From Acidobacteriota bacterium (lineage in GTDB: Bacteria; Acidobacteriota; UBA6911; RPQK01; DATIPO01): a stretch of DNA of 6,431 nt. Where the stretch lies: NCBI GenBank assembly GCA_028277865.1, contig JANQFM010000383.1, forward strand, positions 1-6,431, written 5' to 3'. A program made the translations under genes and the position numbers. The notes below the pieces were generated by a model that was given only the letters and a program-made list of their open reading frames with translations, did not search any database and was not told where the DNA came from. This document shows, one piece after another, positions 1 to 4,922 of this stretch (positions are counted from its first letter, which is position 1; every line of letters starts with the position of its first letter).

Positions 1-2
1 CG

Positions 3-830
3 GGCCGAACGGTGCGCCGGGCCTCGACCGGAGCAGGTGCCGTCCAGGTGGTTGCTCGCCGCAACGGCCAGGCCGAGAGATTTCAGGGACGCTTGCTCAT
101 TGGTGCCGACGGGATCCGCTCAGCCTGGCCGCGTCGCTTCGGCATCGGAGCCCGCACCGGCCGCTATCGCCGCTTTGCGTTGCGCGCCCGCTTTGCCGAG
201 TACTGCGGCGACAATTCGCGGGTCGATGTTCACACCACGCCCAGAGGCGAGGCCTACGTGGCGCCGCAAACGGACGGAGGTGCGCTGCTGACCCTGCTGC
301 TTCCCTTTCCGTGCCGCAATCTGGGAGGCGCTTCGGCGCGGACCTTTCTACGCTTTCTGGAAGGCTTCCCCAGACTTCTGGCCCGGATTCCGGAGGGATG
401 TGCCCCTCAAGACGTCCAATCAGCCGCTCCTCTGGGAAAGCGCCTGGACCGCAGCCACGGCCGTCGGCTGATTCTGCTGGGTGACGCTGCCGGCGCCGTC
501 GATCCGGTCACCGGCCAGGGGATGACCCTGGCTTTGCGCGATGCCGAACTGGCGGCGGAAGTCTTGAAGGATCGACTCCGGGAGGATCGTCTGCAGGCTG
601 CCGACTTGGCTGACTACACCCGGCTACGCGACCGTTATTTCCTGCCTGCCTATCAATTTGCAGAAGACCTGCTGTTGGCGCTGCAATACCCGGCTGTGGC
701 GCGCCGCATCGCGCATTCCCTGAACCGCAACCCCCGCCTGCGCGGAAAGCTGCTGGCCCTGCAGGCCGATTCCGCCCCCCCGCAACCCGTCACCTGGCTG
801 GACAAACTGCGACTTTTGGCCGGAATCTGA
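3..830 (+). CDS. FAD-dependent oxidoreductase/monooxygenase, C-terminal part (5' end outside window)
   Basis: This is the C-terminal part of a flavoprotein of the FAD-binding monooxygenase/geranylgeranyl-reductase superfamily. The frame is open to the left edge, and the first possible start, GTG at 12, is inside the fold, so the gene begins upstream. Counting from that GTG, residues 31-37 read GADGIRS, the 'DG' motif that contacts FAD and NAD(P)H in UbiH/PHBH-type enzymes. Residues 157-170 read GDAAGAVDPVTGQG, the second FAD motif, contacting the ribityl and phosphate groups. The glycine after GDAA (instead of the His common in hydroxylases) and the DPxTGxG form lean towards the geranylgeranyl-reductase-like branch. 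The N-terminal Rossmann GxGxxG is not in the window. No membrane segment is obvious. Substrate cannot be inferred; quinone, polyketide or prenyl modification are all possible. The stop TGA at 828-830 is followed at once by a palindromic repeat. The family assignment is secure; the specific function is unknown. Confidence 0.85.
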   Translation, partial: GRTVRRASTGAGAVQVVARRNGQAERFQGRLLIGADGIRSAWPRRFGIGARTGRYRRFALRARFAEYCGDNSRVDVHTTPRGEAYVAPQTDGGALLTLLLPFPCRNLGGASARTFLRFLEGFPRLLARIPEGCAPQDVQSAAPLGKRLDRSHGRRLILLGDAAGAVDPVTGQGMTLALRDAELAAEVLKDRLREDRLQAADLADYTRLRDRYFLPAYQFAEDLLLALQYPAVARRIAHSLNRNPRLRGKLLALQADSAPPQPVTWLDKLRLLAGI

Positions 831-962
831 GGTTTCACGCAGAGGCGCAAAGACGCAGAGGAGGGGAAGGAGAAGAAGGAGAGAGACTCGGAAACCGCAG
901 TTCATGCGGTTTCTTCTTCCCCTCATCCCCTCCTCTGCGCCTCAGCGCCTCTGCGTGAAACC
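831..962. repeat. Long palindromic intergenic element built on an 8-base unit
   Basis: Two arms, 831-867 and 926-962, are inverted copies of each other. An 18-base outer block (831-848 with 945-962) and a 14-base inner block (854-867 with 926-939) pair perfectly, separated by a 5-base partly mismatched segment. Within each arm the sequence advances in 8-base steps (CGCAGAGG, CGCAAAGA or CGCTGAGG, CGCAGAGG). The element starts on the base after the stop codon of the flavin oxidoreductase and ends 37 bases before the M50 protease start. It encodes nothing. It resembles the short dispersed palindromic repeats seen in many bacterial genomes. In RNA it could fold into a long hairpin and act as a terminator or 3' stabiliser for the upstream gene. 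That role is inferred; there is no terminal T-tract. Confidence 0.8.
891..913. repeat. Nested perfect hairpin inside the palindromic element
   Basis: GAAACCGCA (891-899) and TGCGGTTTC (905-913) pair perfectly over 9 bases around the 5-base loop GTTCA. It lies within the loop of the 831-962 element, its centre offset about 5 bases from the centre of the outer arms. There is no T-run after it, so a factor-independent terminator is not supported. Confidence 0.6.
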
Positions 963-999
963 CTCCTGTAAGATGTAGAATGAATAGTGGAGATCGACG

Positions 1000-2109
1000 A
1001 TGAAGTGGTCCATCAAGCTGGTGACAATCGCCGGGATCGGCGTTTACATGCACCTCACCTTCCTGCTTTTGCTGGGCTGGATAGCCTTCTTGTTTTACAG
1101 CCAGGGACAGAACCTCACCGAGATCCTGATCGGCATGGCGTCGGTCTTGCTGCTTTTTGTGGTTGTAGTCCTGCACGAGTTCGGTCACGCCCTGACTGCC
1201 CGGCGATTCGGAATCGGCACCCGAGACATCACTTTGCTGCCCATCGGCGGCGTGGCCCGCCTGGAGCGGATGCCCGAAGATCCCAAGCAGGAGTTGCTGG
1301 TGGCTTTGGCCGGACCAGCAGTCAACGTAGTCCTGGCCATCGGCATCTTCTTGGTGCTCTTTTCCACCGGCGGCCTTCCGGACCAAGTGCCGGATGGCCC
1401 GATCATCCACGATATTCCTCTTTTTCTGTTGTGGATCAACATCTTGCTGGTCATGTTCAACATGCTGCCTGCCTTTCCAATGGACGGCGGACGCGTCCTA
1501 CGGGCTCTTCTGGCCATGCGGATGGAGTATGTTTCAGCCACTCAGATAGCCGCTCAAATCGGTCAGGCCATGGCCTTGCTGTTCGGTTTTGTGGGCCTTT
1601 TCGTCAATCCACTCCTGATCTTCATCGCCCTTTTCGTCTGGATTGCCGCCTCTGAGGAAGCGGGGATGGTGCAGATGAAATCGGCCATGTCTGGAATGCC
1701 GATCAGCAAAGCCATGATCACCCGCTTTCAAACAGTCTCGCCCAGCCAGTCGCTGGAGGAAGTGGCCCGAATGCTGCTGGACGGATTTCAGCAGGACTTT
1801 CCCGTCGTTCACCGTCAGGAGCTGGTTGGAGTGCTGACCCGGCCTTCTCTGATCACCGGCCTCAAGGAGCAGGGCGACTTTGCGCGGGTGGACGATGTGA
1901 TGGAAAGGGACTTTCAAACCGCTGAGCCGGCCGAGATGATGGAAAACGTCTTTGCTCGCCTGCGCGAGTGCCAGTGCCGATCCATCCCTATCCTGAGCAG
2001 AGGAGAGTTGGTGGGCCTGGTGACAATGGAAAACCTGGGCGAGTTCATGATGGTCCAGGGAGCTCACCGGGGGGGCAGGCTGGCTCGCTGGTCACGCCCT
2101 GGCGCATAG
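1000..2109 (+). CDS. M50 family (site-2 protease type) membrane zinc metalloprotease with CBS domain pair
   Basis: This is an intramembrane metalloprotease of clan MM (369 aa), expected to cleave transmembrane or membrane-bound substrates such as anti-sigma factors or pro-transcription factors. The catalytic HExxH is HEFGH at residues 59-63, in a hydrophobic helix. The third zinc ligand is D162 in NMLPAFPMDGGR (154-165), the classic second M50 motif. Hydrophobic segments lie near residues 18-33, 43-60, 102-122, 138-158 and 185-217. Residues about 230-350 form two CBS repeats (PISKAMITRF... and DDVMERDF...), which in other CBS-M50 proteases bind adenine nucleotides and regulate activity. The length suits CBS-containing family members. 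The start is supported by the purine-rich AGTGGAG (986-992) 7 bases upstream and by an N-terminus that leads straight into the first membrane segment. The gene stands alone between two spacers. No partner or substrate is visible, so the regulated pathway is unknown. Confidence 0.92.
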   Translation: MKWSIKLVTIAGIGVYMHLTFLLLLGWIAFLFYSQGQNLTEILIGMASVLLLFVVVVLHEFGHALTARRFGIGTRDITLLPIGGVARLERMPEDPKQELLVALAGPAVNVVLAIGIFLVLFSTGGLPDQVPDGPIIHDIPLFLLWINILLVMFNMLPAFPMDGGRVLRALLAMRMEYVSATQIAAQIGQAMALLFGFVGLFVNPLLIFIALFVWIAASEEAGMVQMKSAMSGMPISKAMITRFQTVSPSQSLEEVARMLLDGFQQDFPVVHRQELVGVLTRPSLITGLKEQGDFARVDDVMERDFQTAEPAEMMENVFARLRECQCRSIPILSRGELVGLVTMENLGEFMMVQGAHRGGRLARWSRPGA

Positions 2110-2137
2110 GAGAGGACAGGGGGGGCGAAAACCCTAC

Positions 2138-2151
2138 AGTCCAAAGTCCAG
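2138..2151. repeat. Two-copy heptamer repeat (AGTCCAA, AGTCCAG)
   Basis: Two adjacent 7-base units differ by one base and sit 28 bases after the protease stop. A related string, GACTTTGGAC, occurs in inverse orientation at about 3830-3839 in the etfB-etfA spacer, sharing ten bases with the complement of this repeat. It is probably a remnant of a dispersed short repeat. Two copies alone are weak evidence. Confidence 0.35.
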
Positions 2152-2230
2152 GGTTCCTCAGAGTATGCGATCCGGCGGGTCCAGGCTGCGAACCGTAACG
2201 GCAAACTGACCTGGACGATTCTGCTTACCC

Positions 2231-2260
2231 TTGAATCCAATGCGCCCGATGAAATAGAAT
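2231..2260 (+). promoter_or_regulatory. Possible sigma-70-type promoter for the zinc-ribbon/etf operon
   Basis: TTGAAT (2231-2236, 4 of 6 to the -35 consensus) and TAGAAT (2255-2260, 5 of 6 to the -10 consensus) are separated by 18 bases. Transcription would begin near 2267, giving a leader of about 245 bases before the ATG at 2514. It is the best hexamer pair in this gap, but such matches occur by chance and the housekeeping consensus of this organism is assumed. Confidence 0.3.
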
Positions 2261-2498
2261 CTTCTGGACGGGCTTCAGGGGTTCCTCTCAGGCTGGACCG
2301 CAGGGGAGGGGAAGTTCTGTCACAGTTCCGGCCGCTGTTCCTATCTGCAATCCTCTGCCGCGGTCGATTCAGGTTCCCAGGATCGCTCCAAGCTGTCCCA
2401 TCAAAGCCCGGGCGGACGGCCATCTGATTCCAGGATCCGGAGGTCTTTAGGGCTGTGCTCCTCGTTCAGCGCCTGCTGCGCCGTTCAGGAATCAGCCC

Positions 2499-2506
2499 GG
2501 AAAGAG
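2499..2506 (+). promoter_or_regulatory. Ribosome binding site deciding the zinc-ribbon start
   Basis: GGAAAGAG lies 7 bases before the ATG at 2514. It matters because the first 40 residues are low-complexity and ATG codons at residues 39, 40 and 46 are alternatives. None of those has as good a purine-rich site at proper spacing that I can see. Confidence 0.55.
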
Positions 2507-2513
2507 TGAAACC

Positions 2514-2951
2514 ATGAGCAGAAAGTATCGCCAGCCCGGCTATCAGGACGGAGGCGGGGGCCAGGGCCAGGAAGACCGTCCCAAACCGCGCAGACGAGCT
2601 GCCCGAGAAGGCCCCCGGTCGCCGCGCATGATGGGGTTCCAGGCCGTGATGAGGTGTTCCAAGTGCGGCGCCTCGATGCCGCGCTCCATGACCGAAATCA
2701 AGCCGGACAGCACCTGCCCAAGCTGTCGGGCCGACTTGCACACCTGCCGAAACTGCGTCTATTTCGACACCTCGGCCCGGTTTGAATGCACCCAGCCCAT
2801 CAGCGAACGCGTCGCCGGCAAAAACGCCGCCAACCTGTGCTCTTTTTTCGAAGCCAGAACTCGAGTCGAAAAGAAGACCAGCTCCGTCTCGCAGGCGCCC
2901 TCCAACCCTCTGGATGCCCGTGAAGCCTTCGAGAGGCTGTTCAAGAAATGA
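2514..2951 (+). CDS. Small eight-cysteine zinc-ribbon protein coupled to etfB (function unknown)
   Basis: This 145-residue soluble protein has no signal peptide or membrane segment. Residues 1-38 are Gly/Arg/Pro-rich and probably disordered. Four cysteines then form a zinc ribbon: C48-x2-C51 and C68-x2-C71. A second cluster, C78-x2-C81, C92 and C109, sits in a pattern CRNCVYFD...ECTQP...NLCSFF and could bind a second zinc. After a Ser/Lys-rich linker the tail ends in DAREAFERLFKK. I recall similar conserved hypothetical proteins from Acidobacteria-like genomes, but could not search. The stop overlaps the etfB start (ATGA, 2948-2951), so the two are almost certainly one transcript with coupled translation. 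This places the protein with electron transfer flavoprotein, perhaps in assembly, partner docking or regulation; that role is inference. An Fe-S ligand set is an alternative to zinc. The gene is clearly real; the function is not known. Confidence 0.85.
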   Translation: MSRKYRQPGYQDGGGGQGQEDRPKPRRRAAREGPRSPRMMGFQAVMRCSKCGASMPRSMTEIKPDSTCPSCRADLHTCRNCVYFDTSARFECTQPISERVAGKNAANLCSFFEARTRVEKKTSSVSQAPSNPLDAREAFERLFKK

Positions 2952-3730
2952 ATATCGTCACCTGCTTAAAAGAGGTTCCAGGCCGGGAGACCCGATACCG
3001 GATCAACAGCGCCCAAAGCTGGATCGACGAATCCGGGGTCACTGCCGAAATCAATGAATGCGATGAGTATGCCCTGGAGGAGGCGCTCAAGCTGAAGGAA
3101 AAACATGCAGGCGAGGTCACCATCCTTTCCATCGGCCGGACTCGCTCTGAAAAGTCGATCCGCAAAGGGCTGGCCATGGGTGCTGATCGGGCCATCCTGG
3201 TCGAGGACGAAGAAGACAAGGTCAGAAGCCCTCATGCCGCAGCGGCCGTCTTGGCTGGAGCCCTGCGCGATGAGGAGTGCGACTTGATCTTGGCAGGCAC
3301 CCAGTCCGACGACTTCGGCTACGGCCAAACAGGAACCATCCTGGCCCAATTGCTGGGCCTGCCGCATGCCACCATCGTGATGGAAGTTGAAGCCTTGCCG
3401 GAGCAGGGAAAGGTCAAGGCCCTGCGCGAGATGGAAGCCGGATGGTTCCAGTGGGTCGAGATGCCCCTGCCTGCCGTCCTGACCATCCAAGCGGGCATCT
3501 CCCAGGTGCGCTACGCTTCCCTGAAGGGAATCATGCAGGCCAAGAAAAAGGAGATCCGGCGCATCGCGCTGGACGAACTGGGCCTCAACCTCGATTCCCT
3601 GCCCCGGCTGGAAGTCAGCCGGCTCTATTTCGAAGAATCCGCCAGCAAGGCGGAGATCCTGCAAGGAGACACCGAAACCGTCGTCAACACGCTGGTAGAC
3701 AAACTAAGGAAAGAAGCAAGGGTTCTGTAA
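2948..3730 (+). CDS. etfB: Electron transfer flavoprotein subunit beta
   Basis: This is the beta subunit of the ETF heterodimer (260 aa, normal length), a cytoplasmic electron carrier between flavin dehydrogenases and the respiratory chain. The N-terminus MNIVTCLKEVPG and INECDEYALEEALKLKE (35-51) match the family fold. Residues 117-129 (GTQSDDFGYGQTG) match the nucleotide-binding loop that holds AMP in classical ETFs. Residues 179-201, with RYASLKGIMQAKKK at 188-201, are the family signature and contain the dehydrogenase-recognition loop; L192 aligns with the leucine that docks into acyl-CoA dehydrogenase. The loop reads SQVRYA where NEPRYA is more usual. The start overlaps the zinc-ribbon stop; GAGAGG (2931-2936) is a rather distant ribosome site, so re-initiation is likely. 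Bifurcating or non-bifurcating cannot be settled by eye; the QTG loop favours the classical type. Confidence 0.96.
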   Translation: MNIVTCLKEVPGRETRYRINSAQSWIDESGVTAEINECDEYALEEALKLKEKHAGEVTILSIGRTRSEKSIRKGLAMGADRAILVEDEEDKVRSPHAAAAVLAGALRDEECDLILAGTQSDDFGYGQTGTILAQLLGLPHATIVMEVEALPEQGKVKALREMEAGWFQWVEMPLPAVLTIQAGISQVRYASLKGIMQAKKKEIRRIALDELGLNLDSLPRLEVSRLYFEESASKAEILQGDTETVVNTLVDKLRKEARVL

Positions 3731-3910
3731 GGAGGAATCAGGAGTCAGGAGTCAGGAATCAGGAAGAGAGGATCCAGAAAAAAGAGGCCAACGGGCCGTT
3801 CACTCTGAAAGATACGGCCTTCGACCATAGACTTTGGACCTCTCCCCCGCATTCTTCCTGACTCCCGACTCCTGATCCCCGACTCCCTCTTCTCAGACAA
3901 CTAGAATCTC
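3731..3910. other. 180-base spacer separating etfB and etfA
   Basis: The genes for the two subunits are usually adjacent or overlapping. Here they are split by a spacer that is largely a long inverted repeat (arms 3734-3766 and 3854-3886). No frame in it looks coding. The loop between the arms contains a GACTTTGGAC string (about 3830-3839) related to the heptamer repeat at 2138. No clear T-tract terminator or strong promoter was found. Confidence 0.7.
3734..3886. repeat. Long inverted repeat of heptamer units between etfB and etfA
   Basis: The left arm (3734-3766) is a run of GARTCAG units (GAATCAG, GAGTCAG, GAGTCAG, GAATCAG). The right arm (3854-3886) is its inverted copy. By my alignment 27 of 33 positions pair, and every mismatch is a transition. 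The arms enclose 87 bases. The left arm starts 4 bases after the etfB stop and the right arm ends 24 bases before the etfA start. In mRNA this can form a long stem within the etf transcript, which could attenuate, be processed, or stabilise the etfB side. It looks like a dispersed short-repeat element rather than a specific regulatory device, but its position may still affect subunit balance. Confidence 0.8.
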
Positions 3911-4885
3911 ATGCCTGGAAAAATCTACGTACTGATTGATCATGGCCAAGGGAAGATTCGGGGCGGATCCTGGGAGGCCCTGGCCCTGGGGCAGCAGATC
4001 GCTTCGGGGACCGGCAAGACCCTGCACGCTGTCCTTTTGGGGCAGCAGACGGCTGATTTGGCCGGCCAGGTTGCCGGCAAGCGAGTCGATTCGGTCATTA
4101 CCGCTCAGGACGACCGGCTGGCCGAATACGACCCGGACGCCTACACGGCCGCCCTGCAGCAGATTGTGCAGGCGGATACGCCCGACCTGCTGCTGATGGC
4201 CCACATCTACCAAAATATCGACTTGGCCCCAAAAGTTGCTGCCGCCCTGGGCCGGGGGCTGGTCACCGACTGCATCGGCTACCGGTTGAACGAGGGCCAA
4301 CTGGTCTTTGTCCGCCAGATGTTCCGCAACAAGCTCAACGCAGACATCAAAATCCACTCCGAGCCGCCCTGGATCATCACCCTGCAGGCGGGCGCCGTCC
4401 CAATCGACGATCTGGAGGAAGGCAGTGGGACTGTCGAAAGCCGCAGCGTCGATCTTTCCAGCGTCCCCGAAAACCGCGTCCAGCTGGAAGCCATTCAGGC
4501 CATGAAGGGCAAGGTCGACCTAAACAAGGCCGATGTCATAGTCGGAGTGGGGCGCGGCATCAAGAAGGCCGACAACCTCAAGATCATCGAAGACCTGGCC
4601 CAAGCCCTCAACGCCGAGATCGGCGCCAGCCGTCCGGTGGTGGACAACGACTGGCTGGAGCGCGAACGCCAGATCGGAAGCTCGGGCCAGACGGTCTCGC
4701 CCAAGCTCTACATCGGCTGCGGCATCTCGGGCGCCATCCAGCACGTGGTGGGAATGAAGTCGGCCAACTGCATTGTGGCCATCAACAGTGACGCCAACGC
4801 CCCCATCTTCAACATCGCCACTTACGGCATCGTCGGCGACCTCTTCGAAATCGTCCCGTCCCTCACCAAGAAGCTGCGGGAATAA
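3911..4885 (+). CDS. etfA: Electron transfer flavoprotein subunit alpha
   Basis: This is the FAD-carrying subunit of ETF (324 aa, normal length, no N-terminal ferredoxin extension). Residues 1-180 form the N-terminal alpha/beta domain that packs with EtfB. Residues about 205-324 are the FAD domain: VGVGRGIKKADN (211-222), SRPVVDNDWLERERQIG (240-256, with R241 the conserved flavin-contacting arginine), SGQTVSPKLYIGCGISGAIQH (258-278) and IVAINSDANAPIF (288-300). The LYI..GISGAIQH..GM block matches the ETF-alpha signature, with Gly at 269 where Ala or Thr is usual. The start is fixed by an in-frame TAG at 3902-3904, six bases before the ATG. The 20 bases upstream lack a recognisable Shine-Dalgarno sequence, which is odd for a protein needed 1:1 with EtfB. 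The electron acceptor (ETF:quinone oxidoreductase) is not in the window. Confidence 0.97.
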   Translation: MPGKIYVLIDHGQGKIRGGSWEALALGQQIASGTGKTLHAVLLGQQTADLAGQVAGKRVDSVITAQDDRLAEYDPDAYTAALQQIVQADTPDLLLMAHIYQNIDLAPKVAAALGRGLVTDCIGYRLNEGQLVFVRQMFRNKLNADIKIHSEPPWIITLQAGAVPIDDLEEGSGTVESRSVDLSSVPENRVQLEAIQAMKGKVDLNKADVIVGVGRGIKKADNLKIIEDLAQALNAEIGASRPVVDNDWLERERQIGSSGQTVSPKLYIGCGISGAIQHVVGMKSANCIVAINSDANAPIFNIATYGIVGDLFEIVPSLTKKLRE

Positions 4886-4887
4886 GT

Positions 4888-4903
4888 AGTTGTCAGTTGT
4901 CAG
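4888..4903. repeat. Two-copy heptamer repeat (AGTTGTC) after etfA
   Basis: AGTTGTC occurs twice in tandem, followed by AG, starting three bases after the etfA stop. A third heptamer type therefore sits directly behind a stop codon, as with the repeats after the flavin oxidoreductase and etfB. It lies just before the purine-rich GAGAGAG (4905-4911) used by the next gene. Confidence 0.5.
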
Positions 4904-4922
4904 CGAGAGAGTGTGCTTCATC

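Larger units (their letters stand above)
2110..2513. other. 404-base intergenic region without a convincing gene
   Basis: This gap lies between the protease stop and the zinc-ribbon gene. Both strands were read. The only long frames are a minus-strand one that runs into the protease gene and looks like a compositional shadow, and an open stretch of about 105 codons directly in frame after the protease TAG, which has no ATG, GTG or TTG start. The visible content is a run of seven G (2119-2125), two heptamers AGTCCAA/AGTCCAG (2138-2151) flanked by ACCCT/AGGGT, and a promoter-like pair at 2231-2260. The last 15 bases hold the ribosome binding site of the next gene. Confidence 0.6.

Noticed and set aside
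971..981. TAGAAT (976-981) as a promoter for the M50 gene
   Set aside because: A start site near 988 would remove or overlap the ribosome binding site at 986-992, and no -35 match exists at proper spacing.
835..1410. Minus-strand frame through the palindrome and protease start
   Set aside because: It translates the repeat arms and antisense of the M50 catalytic region; it is low-complexity and not protein-like.
2064..2423. Minus-strand 119-codon frame over the protease end and following gap
   Set aside because: Arg/Ser/Pro-rich composition, overlap with the CBS end and a heptamer repeat inside it; no recognisable motif or ribosome site.
3731..3910. CRISPR-like or IS-like nature of the repeat-rich etf spacer
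   Set aside because: Units are 7 bases without unique spacers, there is no transposase frame, and the arms form one palindrome only.
4890..4922. Upstream TTG start for the dehydrogenase (11 extra residues)
   Set aside because: It lies in the AGTTGTC repeat, lacks a ribosome site, and the extra residues precede a normal family N-terminus.
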